From the NCBI GenBank assembly GCA_024638225.1, contig JAHEKR010000011.1:1-38873 (forward strand): a stretch of DNA of 38,873 nucleotides, read 5' to 3'. Shown piece after piece: positions 8,747-18,114 of the stretch. The stretch's first letter is position 1, and each line of letters starts with the position of its first letter. Position numbers and translations under genes: made by a program. The notes beneath the pieces were generated by a model. That model ran no database searches and was not told where the DNA came from. It saw nothing but the letters and a program-made list of their open reading frames with translations. Origin of the DNA: Flavobacteriaceae bacterium (GTDB taxonomy: Bacteria > Bacteroidota > Bacteroidia > Flavobacteriales > Flavobacteriaceae).

Positions 8747-9304
8747 ATGAATTTACTTCTAGATCCTTGGCCTTGGTATATAGGCGGTCCGGCTATTGCA
8801 GTGGTCCTATTTTTATTGCTTTTTAGCGAAAAACGCTTTGGTATGTCTACCAACCTCAAGACACTTTGTTCGATTGCTGGTGCAGGCAAAAAGATCCCCT
8901 TTTTTGCTGGTGATTGGAAAGCCAATCGTTGGGGGCTGATTGTTGCTTTAGGTGCTGCCACAGGTGGATTTATCGCAGCAAATTTTTTAACAAATGGATC
9001 TGTAGGGCTTATCAACCAGGAGGTTGTTCGCGAATTAAATCAAATGGGTATCGCAGGTGCTGGTAGCGATTTTATGCCCGCTGCCTTGTTTGGCAATAAC
9101 GCTCTTTTGCAGCCCAAGATTTTGCTGTTGTTGGCACTTGGCGGTTTTTTAATTGGCTTTGGTACCCGCTATGCTGGAGGCTGCACTTCAGGTCATGCGA
9201 TTTCAGGCCTAAGTGATTTACAATGGCCTTCATTGATTGCTGTTATAGGCTTCTTTATTGGGGGGCTTTTTATGAATCACTTTATACTCCCTTATTTGTT
9301 ATGA
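8747..9304 (+). CDS. YeeE/YedE-family sulfur-compound transporter, first half (PmpA-like)
   Basis: The 185-residue membrane protein belongs to the family of the thiosulfate importer TsuA (YeeE). The hallmark GTRYAGGCTSGHAISGLS holds the conserved cysteine thought to pass thiosulfate or persulfide sulfur through the membrane. Several hydrophobic segments are visible: about residues 4-26, 57-78, 122-142 and 160-183. The protein is about half the length of one-piece YeeE proteins, and the following gene supplies the other half. Its stop overlaps the next ATG (ATGA), indicating translational coupling. It corresponds to PmpA of the two-gene PmpA/PmpB systems often linked to persulfide dioxygenase. 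The exact substrate cannot be read from sequence. Confidence 0.87.
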   Translation: MNLLLDPWPWYIGGPAIAVVLFLLLFSEKRFGMSTNLKTLCSIAGAGKKIPFFAGDWKANRWGLIVALGAATGGFIAANFLTNGSVGLINQEVVRELNQMGIAGAGSDFMPAALFGNNALLQPKILLLLALGGFLIGFGTRYAGGCTSGHAISGLSDLQWPSLIAVIGFFIGGLFMNHFILPYLL

Positions 9305-9717
9305 AAAGAGTCCTATTGTATTTTTTGATCGGTATTTTGTTTGGCATCACCATGATGAAGTCCGAAGCTGCTTCTTGGTTTCGTATCTATGAAATGTTTC
9401 AATTTAAGTCCTTTCACATGTACGGAATTATTGGAGCGGCTGTTTGTTTAGGTGTCCTTATTACTCAACTCATAAAGCGTTACAAGCTTCGCTCGTTTTT
9501 TGGGGAAGAAATACACATAGCGCCCAAACCAAAACTAGTTAGCGCACCGCTGATCGGTGGGGCTATTTTTGGACTAGGTTGGGCACTTACAGGCGCTTGC
9601 CCTGGTCCAATCTATGTACTTATAGGGGCAGGATATCTTCCGCTACTTGTGGTCATGGTCTTTGCTATCTTAGGAACCTATTGTTATGGTTGGATAAAGC
9701 CAAGACTTCCACACTAA
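9301..9717 (+). CDS. YeeE/YedE-family sulfur-compound transporter, second half (PmpB-like, DUF6691 type)
   Basis: The 138-residue membrane protein has four hydrophobic segments and the second signature of the family, FGLGWALTGACPGPIYVLIGAG, with its cysteine in GACPGP. I chose the ATG at 9301, which overlaps the stop of the preceding gene by four bases. The longer track ORF from 9223 would overlap the upstream gene by more than 80 bp. Together with that gene it should form one pseudo-symmetric channel, as in PmpA/PmpB. It closes the sulfur operon. The miaB promoter region follows within about 20 bp, and I see no hairpin terminator between them. Confidence 0.85.
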   Translation: MKRVLLYFLIGILFGITMMKSEAASWFRIYEMFQFKSFHMYGIIGAAVCLGVLITQLIKRYKLRSFFGEEIHIAPKPKLVSAPLIGGAIFGLGWALTGACPGPIYVLIGAGYLPLLVVMVFAILGTYCYGWIKPRLPH

Positions 9718-9734
9718 ATTGTTTTTTTAAAACC

Positions 9735-9772
9735 TGACAAAATGTCAATTCCACTGATATTTTGTACTTTTG
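9735..9772 (+). promoter_or_regulatory. miaB promoter with a small palindrome upstream of the -7 element
   Basis: TACTTTTG at 9765-9772 matches the flavobacterial -7 consensus. A perfect inverted repeat TGACA-aaa-TGTCA lies at 9735-9747, about where the -33 contact would be, and no TTG is seen there. This may be an operator or a non-standard -33 region. The -7 position supports the miaB start at 9795 rather than the track start at 9762. Confidence 0.42.
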
Positions 9773-9794
9773 TATGCGCAAAAAAAACAAAAGC

Positions 9795-11276
9795 ATGTCC
9801 AATACCCCAGTTGCCAACACCAAAAATCCCAATGCATACAACGGCGAGGTACTTTCAGCGCCAATTGGAACAGCGGATTTGGCCAACAAAAAAATGTTCA
9901 TTGAGTCATATGGATGTCAAATGAATTTTTCTGATAGTGAAATCGTGGCTTCTATTCTGGGTGATGCTGGATACCAAACCACGAACGAGCTTGATGATGC
10001 AGACTTAATACTTGTTAATACATGTTCTATCCGAGACAAGGCCGAACAAACGGTGCGCAAGCGTTTGGCCACTTTTCAAAAGGCAAAAAAAACTAACCCT
10101 AAACTCAAGGTAGGTGTTCTTGGATGTATGGCAGAACGCTTGAAACGTGCTTTTTTGGAAGAGGAGAAAATTGTCGACTTGGTTGTTGGGCCTGATGCAT
10201 ACAAGGATTTACCTAATCTAGTTGCTGAAGTTGAAGCAGGACAAGCAGCGGTGAATGTAATCTTATCTAAAGAAGAAACCTATGCAGATGTGCAACCTGT
10301 TCGCTTGCAGTCTAATGGGGTAACTGCCTTTGTCTCCATAACGAGAGGTTGCGACAATATGTGTACCTTTTGTGTAGTTCCCTTTACCAGAGGGCGAGAA
10401 CGCAGCCGTGATCCCAAAAGTATTCTGTCGGAAATCAACTCTTTAGCTGAAAATGGGTTTAAAGAAGTTTCCTTACTTGGTCAAAACGTCGATAGCTATT
10501 TGTGGTATGGCGGAGGGCCCAAAAAAGACTTTGTCAAGGCGAGTCCTTTGCAACAAAAAACAGCCGTTCACTTTTATCATTTACTTGATTTAGTAGCCCA
10601 AGCCCATCCAGGAATGCGTATTCGTTTTTCAACCTCTAACCCGCAAGACATGACTCGGGAGGTCCTGCACATTATGGCCAAACATTCCAATATCTGTAAC
10701 TACATTCACTTACCTGTTCAATCTGGTAGTAACCGTGTGCTAAAAGCAATGAATCGTCAACACACACGTGAGGAGTATATGGAGTTAATTGACGATATCA
10801 AACGAATTATTCCCGACTGTGGTATTTCACAAGACATGATTGCAGGCTTTCCAAACGAAACCGAAGAAGACCATCAAGATACACTAAGCCTTATGGAGTA
10901 CGTCCAATACGACTTTGGTTTTATGTTTATGTATTCGGAAAGACCCGGAACGCCCGCAGCCAAAAAATTAGAGGACAACATCGCAGAAAACATCAAAAAA
11001 AGAAGGCTTCAAGAAATTGTTGACATGCAGCAAAAGCACGGGCGTATAAAAAACGAACAAAAAATAGGGAAAACCCTAGAGGTCTTAATTGAAAAAACAT
11101 CGAAAAAATCAACCGATCAGTGGAGCGGAAGAGCGCAACAAAACACGGTAGTTGTTTTCCCAAAAGAACAGTTCAAAGTTGGTGATTTTGTTTCGGTCAA
11201 AATTGAGTCTTGTACTTCTGCAACCCTAATTGGAACTGGCGTAGGTTACGGCCCAACACAAAAGCATCATGGATAA
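9795..11276 (+). CDS. miaB: tRNA-2-methylthio-N6-dimethylallyladenosine synthase MiaB
   Basis: Radical-SAM methylthiotransferase that adds the 2-methylthio group to i6A37 of tRNAs reading U-starting codons. The N-terminal UPF0004 domain has its three cluster cysteines in ESYGCQMNFSDSEI, NTCSIRDKAE and LGCMAERLK. The radical-SAM motif is RGCDNMCTFCVVP. A C-terminal TRAM domain ends the protein, with VLIEKTSKKS near its start. I moved the start from 9762 to the ATG at 9795 (493 residues) because the earlier codons overlap the -7 promoter element. There is a short low-complexity N-terminal extension before KKMFIESYGC, as in other flavobacterial MiaB proteins. It overlaps the sigma-54 activator gene by 8 bp. 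Confidence 0.96.
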   Translation: MSNTPVANTKNPNAYNGEVLSAPIGTADLANKKMFIESYGCQMNFSDSEIVASILGDAGYQTTNELDDADLILVNTCSIRDKAEQTVRKRLATFQKAKKTNPKLKVGVLGCMAERLKRAFLEEEKIVDLVVGPDAYKDLPNLVAEVEAGQAAVNVILSKEETYADVQPVRLQSNGVTAFVSITRGCDNMCTFCVVPFTRGRERSRDPKSILSEINSLAENGFKEVSLLGQNVDSYLWYGGGPKKDFVKASPLQQKTAVHFYHLLDLVAQAHPGMRIRFSTSNPQDMTREVLHIMAKHSNICNYIHLPVQSGSNRVLKAMNRQHTREEYMELIDDIKRIIPDCGISQDMIAGFPNETEEDHQDTLSLMEYVQYDFGFMFMYSERPGTPAAKKLEDNIAENIKKRRLQEIVDMQQKHGRIKNEQKIGKTLEVLIEKTSKKSTDQWSGRAQQNTVVVFPKEQFKVGDFVSVKIESCTSATLIGTGVGYGPTQKHHG

Positions 11277-12513
11277 TACGCAAAACATAAAACAACGGTT
11301 TGGAATCATTGGAAACGATCCTCAGTTAAATTTTGCCATTGGCAAAGCACTTCGCGTCGCACCGACCGAAATTTCGGTGCTTATTACAGGTGAATCAGGA
11401 GTTGGTAAAGAAGTGTTCCCAAGAATCATTCATCAACTATCAAACCGAAAACACGGAAAGTTCATTGCTGTCAACTGTGGAGCAATCCCAGAGGGTACCA
11501 TAGACTCAGAACTTTTTGGACACGAAAAGGGAGCTTTTACAGGGGCAACTCAAACTCGAAGCGGATATTTTGAGGTAGCGCATGGCGGGACTATTTTTTT
11601 GGATGAAGTTGGTGAGCTTCCACTCGCAACTCAAGTTCGCTTGCTTCGCGTCTTGGAGAATGGTGAGTTTATGAAAGTTGGTTCTTCTAAAGTCCAAAAA
11701 ACTGATGTTCGCGTAGTGGCAGCAACCAATGTTGCCATGATGGAAGCTATCCAAAAAGGAAAGTTTAGAGAGGATTTATATTACCGTTTGAGCACTGTGG
11801 AAATTAATTTGCCTCCACTACGCGAGCGGAAAGGGGATATTCATCTACTTTTTCGAAAATTTGCTGCTGATTTTGGTCAAAAGTACCGGATGCCCACCGT
11901 TCGGCTTGACGATCAGGCGCAACAGCTTTTGGAGCAGCAACCCTGGCGCGGAAATATTCGTCAATTACGCAATATAGCCGAACAATTATCAGTCTTAGAA
12001 CAAGAAAGAGAAATTAGTCCGAGTATACTCAGGCAATATTTACCTGTGCGCACATCCAACTTACCTGCAGTAATTGACAGCAAGGAGAGTGGTGGAGATT
12101 TTGGTTCCGAACGTGAAATTCTTTACAAAGTGCTTTTTGACATGAAAGCAGATTTAAACGACTTAAAAAAACTGACTCACGAATTGATGAACACCTCAAA
12201 TATGGATCAAGCAAAGGAGCAACACGAGGGGCTTATTCAAAAAATTTACGGTGGCGAGAAAGAAAATCCAGACCCCTTGCAACTACAACACCCGATACAA
12301 GCAGAACCACAAACTGCTGCTTTTGAAGATCGCTTTGACTATGCCGAGGAGGTTCAGGAGGCCGAAACACTTTCCCTACAAGACAAAGAGTTAGAGCTTA
12401 TTGTTAAAGCCCTGGAGCGCAACAAAGGACGAAGGAAAGCTGCGGCTAGTGAGCTTGGGATTTCGGAACGTACGCTATACCGCAAAATCAAGCAATTTGA
12501 CTTAGATTTATAG
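11269..12513 (+). CDS. Sigma-54-dependent transcriptional activator without N-terminal sensory domain
   Basis: AAA+ enhancer-binding protein that remodels RNA polymerase-sigma-54. The AAA+ domain begins almost at the N-terminus: Walker A GESGVGKE, sigma-54 contact loop GAFTGA, Walker B GGTIFLDEVGE and sensor region FREDLYYRLSTVEINLPPLRER. A variable acidic linker (about 265-365) follows. The protein ends in a Fis-type helix-turn-helix (ALERNKGRRKAAASELGISERTLYRKIKQF). There is no receiver, GAF or PAS domain, so activity must be set by expression, a partner protein, or not at all. It overlaps miaB by 8 bp and sits 1 bp before lptE. A sigma-54-like promoter upstream of groES, four genes on, is a possible target. 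Confidence 0.92.
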   Translation: MDNTQNIKQRFGIIGNDPQLNFAIGKALRVAPTEISVLITGESGVGKEVFPRIIHQLSNRKHGKFIAVNCGAIPEGTIDSELFGHEKGAFTGATQTRSGYFEVAHGGTIFLDEVGELPLATQVRLLRVLENGEFMKVGSSKVQKTDVRVVAATNVAMMEAIQKGKFREDLYYRLSTVEINLPPLRERKGDIHLLFRKFAADFGQKYRMPTVRLDDQAQQLLEQQPWRGNIRQLRNIAEQLSVLEQEREISPSILRQYLPVRTSNLPAVIDSKESGGDFGSEREILYKVLFDMKADLNDLKKLTHELMNTSNMDQAKEQHEGLIQKIYGGEKENPDPLQLQHPIQAEPQTAAFEDRFDYAEEVQEAETLSLQDKELELIVKALERNKGRRKAAASELGISERTLYRKIKQFDLDL

Positions 12514-12514
12514 C

Positions 12515-13021
12515 ATGAAAAAAGCTGTTTTATTATTGTTGTTACTTGCAGTAGGGTGTAAATATTACTCTTTCACTGGTGCTTCAATACCAGAAGGTGT
12601 AGAAACCGTTCAGGTAAATTTCTTCATCAACGATGCGGCAAATGAAGTAGGGTCGGTATTTGAGCCCGGCCTTGATCGAAACTTTACCAATGCAGTACAA
12701 GAGATGCTCCTCAACCAAACAAATTTAGACCTAACTACTGTCAACGGTGATTTAATCTATGAAGGAGAGATTGTTCAGTACATGGTAAGCCCCATGTCAG
12801 CAACAGCTGAGCAGACTGCTGCTCAAAACAGACTTTCCATGGCAGTAAATGTGCGGTATTTTAACACGCTAGACGATGAGGATAGCTTCGAGAAACGCTT
12901 CAGTTTTTTCTACGACTTTGATGCGGCAGTCCAGTTACAATCCGTACAGGCAGAAGCGCACGAAGTCATTTTTGAGCGAATTACACAAGACATATTTAAT
13001 GAATCTCTAGCCAAATGGTAA
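12515..13021 (+). CDS. lptE: LptE-family lipopolysaccharide-assembly lipoprotein
   Basis: Outer-membrane lipoprotein that plugs LptD for lipopolysaccharide insertion. The 168-residue product has a short lipoprotein signal, LLLLLAVGC, with the lipidated cysteine at residue 15. The mature N-terminus CKYYSFTGASIPEGVETVQVNFF is the recognisable beginning of Bacteroidota LptE. It follows the activator gene with one base between stop and ATG, and its stop overlaps the next gene by 7 bp. This cluster of activator, LptE, TPR protein and SecG is a familiar flavobacterial arrangement, supporting the call. Sequence conservation in the rest of LptE is low, so the assignment rests on the N-terminus and context. 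Confidence 0.87.
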   Translation: MKKAVLLLLLLAVGCKYYSFTGASIPEGVETVQVNFFINDAANEVGSVFEPGLDRNFTNAVQEMLLNQTNLDLTTVNGDLIYEGEIVQYMVSPMSATAEQTAAQNRLSMAVNVRYFNTLDDEDSFEKRFSFFYDFDAAVQLQSVQAEAHEVIFERITQDIFNESLAKW

Positions 13022-13626
13022 GCCAAGAGCAAACATATCTCTCCACACTTGAAAAGCAAGCTTCTGATAATCCAGAAGAAGCACTTAAAAAGATTCAATC
13101 TCTTGTGAAGGAATATCCCTACTTTCAAGCTTTGTATCATATGGGCTGGCAAATTGCAAAGACGCATGGCTTGGGGGATACCTCTTCCCTGCTTCATGCC
13201 TGTTCACTTCGCACCAAAAATCGACTACACCTGATTCCCAATCCAGATTATGTGGAGCAACCCAAGTTGACAAAATACACCACCGGTGACGCTAACGAGG
13301 TCAAATCGTTTTCAGATTGGTTGGTACAACTAGCGCCAACATCTAATGCCGCAAGCGACGAAAGTAGATTAATTGATAAGTTTTTAAGTGATGTGCCCAA
13401 AATATCCTTTGAAAAAACTGCTGAAAAGCAAGTAGATTTAACCAAAAAACAGTCCTTTGATGCCCAAACCCTTATGACAGAAACCTTGGCAGAAGTTTAC
13501 GTCAAACAAGGGAAACTTAAAAAAGCAAAAAAGGCCTATGAGATATTGGCGTTGAAATATCCAGAAAAAAGTAGTTTCTTTGCCACCCAAATAAAAAAGA
13601 TTAAAAGCAAATTAAAAGAGAGTTGA
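13015..13626 (+). CDS. TPR-like protein of unknown function
   Basis: The 203-residue product has no signal peptide or membrane segment. Its N-terminal part (QEQTYLSTLEKQASDNPEEALKKIQSLVKEYPYFQALYHMGWQI) looks like helical repeats. The C-terminus has a fairly clear tetratricopeptide unit, AEVYVKQGKLKKAKKAYEILALKYPEKS, followed by a lysine-rich end. The middle is polar and probably disordered. It overlaps lptE by 7 bp and precedes secG by 1 bp, so the three are translated from one message. A cytoplasmic scaffold or chaperone role is possible, but nothing in the sequence fixes a function. Confidence 0.8.
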   Translation: MVSQEQTYLSTLEKQASDNPEEALKKIQSLVKEYPYFQALYHMGWQIAKTHGLGDTSSLLHACSLRTKNRLHLIPNPDYVEQPKLTKYTTGDANEVKSFSDWLVQLAPTSNAASDESRLIDKFLSDVPKISFEKTAEKQVDLTKKQSFDAQTLMTETLAEVYVKQGKLKKAKKAYEILALKYPEKSSFFATQIKKIKSKLKES

Positions 13627-13627
13627 T

Positions 13628-13981
13628 ATGAGCACATTTTCCATCTTCCTAGCACTGACGATTATCGTCTGCTTTTTGTTGATATTGGTCGTTATGGTTC
13701 AGAATCCTAAAGGTGGAGGTTTATCTTCTTCTTTTGGTGGCAGTTCACAACAACTCGGCGGTGTACAGAAAACGACCGACTTCTTGGATAGAAGTACATG
13801 GGTTTTGGCGGCTCTTTTGCTAGTCCTCATTTTAATTTCAAACTCCATGATTAGTCTGCCAACAGATACTAGTGAATCACAACTTGTAGATGAAAATGCA
13901 ATTGAAGAAATGATTCCTGAAGAAATTCCGGAGGAAATTCCAGAACTTCCTGAAATTCCCGAAACTACAGACGGCAACTAA
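13628..13981 (+). CDS. secG: Preprotein translocase subunit SecG
   Basis: Small inner-membrane partner of SecYE that eases preprotein translocation. The first 75 residues show the SecG pattern: a first membrane helix (IFLALTIIVCFLLILVVMVQNPKGGGLSSSFGG) with the typical VQNPKGGGL turn and a glycine/serine-rich loop. A second helix follows, WVLAALLLVLILISNSMI. The C-terminal 35 residues are an acidic glutamate-proline tail (EEIPEEIPELPEIPE), a short internal repeat of about four residues. Such tails are common in Bacteroidota SecG proteins. It is the last gene of the miaB-secG group; a 96-bp gap to groES holds the heat-shock-type control region. Confidence 0.95.
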   Translation: MSTFSIFLALTIIVCFLLILVVMVQNPKGGGLSSSFGGSSQQLGGVQKTTDFLDRSTWVLAALLLVLILISNSMISLPTDTSESQLVDENAIEEMIPEEIPEEIPELPEIPETTDGN

Positions 13982-13987
13982 AATAAG

Positions 13988-14049
13988 TGTCATCCTGTCA
14001 GATTGTTTCAAGCAATCAAACCAAAAACTAGCTTGGCATAGTTGCTGCT
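13988..14049 (+). promoter_or_regulatory. groESL control region: sigma-54-like promoter with upstream repeats
   Basis: TTGGCATAGTTGCTGCT at 14033-14049 fits the sigma-54 -24/-12 consensus: GG and GC dinucleotides are separated by exactly 10 bp, with TGGCA at -24 and TGCT at -12. It predicts a start near 14060, 18 nt before the groES ATG. Upstream are a direct repeat TGTCA (13988-13992 and 13996-14000) and an inverted repeat GATTG-N7-CAATC (14001-14017). These are candidate activator sites. I see no good TAnnTTTG element in the gap (TATTTCGT is the nearest). Confidence 0.52.
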
Positions 14050-14077
14050 ATTTCGTTTAAAACTATAAATTCAAAAT

Positions 14078-16005
<1,928 letters not shown>

Positions 16006-16016
16006 TACAAACAAGC

Positions 16017-16044
16017 ACTGCCCCGTTAAGGGGCAGTTTTTTTT
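16017..16044 (+). terminator. Intrinsic terminator of groESL
   Basis: An eight-base-pair stem (ACTGCCCC with GGGGCAGT) and a five-base loop are followed by eight T residues. The T-run ends directly before the ATG of the next gene at 16045, so little or no leader is left between the terminator and that start codon. Confidence 0.93.
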
Positions 16045-16515
16045 ATGTACACTACCCTGCTAAACAGCATCGAAAACTATTTAAACCAACAACCAGAAGT
16101 GGAACAAGGTTTGACTTGGGTGTGCACAACAATCAAAGACGAACTCCCTCGATACGACTGGGTAGGCTTTTACTTTCACCACGCTACCAAAAAAGAACTT
16201 CACCTAAAAGCCTTTGCAGGAAAGCCAACTGATCATACGATTATTCCTTTTGGAAAAGGCATTTGCGGCCAAGTAGCCGTGAGCAATAAGAATTTTGTTG
16301 TAGATGATGTTGGTCAACAAGACAACTACATTGCGTGTAGTATTGATGTAAAATCAGAAATTGTCATTCCGCTATTCGTTGAGAATAAAAATATAGGCCA
16401 AATCGATATTGACTCCAATACAGCCCGTGCTTTTTCAAAAAAAGATGAGGAATTTTTGACAGAAGTAAATGTACTTATAGCCGCATTTTTAATACGTGCT
16501 CAAGTATCATTTTAG
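16045..16515 (+). CDS. GAF-domain protein, probable free methionine-(R)-sulfoxide reductase
   Basis: The 156-residue single-domain GAF protein resembles fRMsr enzymes (E. coli MsrC/YebR), which reduce free methionine-(R)-sulfoxide. The core is YDWVGFYF, then IPFGKGICGQVAVSNKNFVVDDV, DNYIACSIDVKSEIVIPLFV and IGQIDIDS. Two cysteines, in GICG and YIAC, match the conserved catalytic and resolving positions. The start codon is placed directly after the T-run of the groESL terminator. Expression would therefore need read-through or a promoter inside the groEL end, unless translation starts later, for which there is no good internal start. It is followed by purH after 43 bp. Confidence 0.82.
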   Translation: MYTTLLNSIENYLNQQPEVEQGLTWVCTTIKDELPRYDWVGFYFHHATKKELHLKAFAGKPTDHTIIPFGKGICGQVAVSNKNFVVDDVGQQDNYIACSIDVKSEIVIPLFVENKNIGQIDIDSNTARAFSKKDEEFLTEVNVLIAAFLIRAQVSF

Positions 16516-16558
16516 CGGTAAAATTTCCTACTTTTACTTTTTTAATTTTTACCACCAC

Positions 16559-18085
16559 ATGCAAGAAGCAATACAAGCAAAATCAGCCCTTATTTCCGTT
16601 TACAACAAAGAAGGGCTTGCCCCGATAATACACAAATTGAACGAGTTAGGGATCACCTTGTATTCCACTGGCGGAACTGCTGCATTTATCGAAGAACAGG
16701 ACGTTCCCGTAAAACATGTAGAGGATTTAACTTCTTATCCCTCTATTTTGGGTGGACGTGTAAAAACCTTGCACCCAAAAGTTTTCGGTGGTATACTCAA
16801 CAGACGTGCCAACGAAAATGATCAAAAAGAATTGGACGAGTTTGACATCCCGCATTTAGACATAGTGCTGGTAGACCTCTACCCTTTTGAAGACACAGTA
16901 CGTTCAGGTGCAAGCGAATCAGAAATTATTGAAAAAATTGACATTGGAGGAATTTCACTTATCCGTGCGGCTGCCAAAAATTACAAAGACGTGCTATGCG
17001 TATCCTCGGTAAGTGATTACGCTGATTTTTTGGCATTACTACACAACAAGAATGGCGTGAGCTCATTGAGCGACCGTAAGCGTTTTGCGGCAAATGCTTT
17101 TCATATTTCATCGCACTACGACACGCAAATTTTTGATTTCTTTAATGAGGAGTCAGATGCATTAAAAATCAGTTACCAACGTGGTACTTCTTTGCGCTAT
17201 GGGGAAAATCCGCACCAAAAAGGAGCTTTCTTTGGAGATTTTGATGCCGTTTTTGAAAAACATCATGGAAAAGAACTTTCGTATAACAACCTTTTGGATG
17301 TTGATGCTGCAGTACAATTAATGCAAGAGTTTCAAAGCGAAGCACCCACTTTTGCCATCCTAAAACACAACAATGCTTGTGGTCTTGCTACACGAACTAC
17401 ACTGAGCCAAGCCTATACTGATGCTTTGGCTGGGGATCCTGTCTCAGCATTTGGCGGTGTACTTATTGCAAATACTACCATTGATAGCGATACGGCAAAT
17501 AAAATTCACGATCTATTTTGTGAAGTGGTTATTGCTCCTAATTTTGATTTGGAAGCCCTTACAGTTTTAAAGCAAAAAAAGAATCGCATTTTATTGCAAT
17601 TAAAACACTATCCGCAGCCCGAAACACTCGTACGCAGTTGCTTAAATGGACACTTAAAGCAAGAACGAGATAATATTACAGACACGGAAGAGGTACTTCG
17701 TGAGGTAAGCAAACGCAGCACAACTGCACATGAAAAAGCAGACCTGTTGTTTGCTGCTAAAGTATCGAAGCACACCAAATCAAATACTATAGTATTGGCT
17801 AAAAATGGACAACTTATGTCATCAGGAACGGGGCAAACATCCCGTGTTGATGCCCTAAGGCAAGCTATTGAAAAGGCAAAAAACTTTGGTTTTTCTCTAG
17901 AAGGTGCTGTTATGGCTAGTGATGCTTTTTTTCCATTCCCTGACTGTGTCGAAATTGCACACAAGGCTGGTATACAGGCCGTAATCCAACCAGGTGGTTC
18001 CATCAAAGATCAATTGAGTATAGATTACTGCAATGAAAATAATATAGCTATGGTCGTTACTGGAGTGCGGCATTTCAAACATTAA
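16559..18085 (+). CDS. purH: Bifunctional AICAR transformylase/IMP cyclohydrolase PurH
   Basis: Catalyses the last two steps of purine synthesis to IMP. The N-terminal cyclohydrolase (MGS-like) domain shows SALISVYNKEGL, LYSTGGTAAFIEE and GGRVKTLHPKVFGGIL. The C-terminal transformylase domain shows RYGENPHQKGAFFGD, LKHNNACGLATR (active-site lysine and histidine), GDPVSAFGG and the ending ASDAFFPFPDCVEIAHKAGI. I start it at the ATG at 16559 (508 residues, MQEAIQAKSALIS). The track start at 16496 overlaps the upstream gene and adds non-homologous hydrophobic residues. The length is typical for the family. Confidence 0.97.
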   Translation: MQEAIQAKSALISVYNKEGLAPIIHKLNELGITLYSTGGTAAFIEEQDVPVKHVEDLTSYPSILGGRVKTLHPKVFGGILNRRANENDQKELDEFDIPHLDIVLVDLYPFEDTVRSGASESEIIEKIDIGGISLIRAAAKNYKDVLCVSSVSDYADFLALLHNKNGVSSLSDRKRFAANAFHISSHYDTQIFDFFNEESDALKISYQRGTSLRYGENPHQKGAFFGDFDAVFEKHHGKELSYNNLLDVDAAVQLMQEFQSEAPTFAILKHNNACGLATRTTLSQAYTDALAGDPVSAFGGVLIANTTIDSDTANKIHDLFCEVVIAPNFDLEALTVLKQKKNRILLQLKHYPQPETLVRSCLNGHLKQERDNITDTEEVLREVSKRSTTAHEKADLLFAAKVSKHTKSNTIVLAKNGQLMSSGTGQTSRVDALRQAIEKAKNFGFSLEGAVMASDAFFPFPDCVEIAHKAGIQAVIQPGGSIKDQLSIDYCNENNIAMVVTGVRHFKH

Positions 18086-18114
18086 TTCGTAATTTACAAG
18101 ACAAATTTTCACTC

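Noticed and set aside
13900-13978. Possible tandem repeat expansion in secG tail
   Set aside because: Short Glu-Pro repeat is a common feature of Bacteroidota SecG tails; only a few imperfect units.
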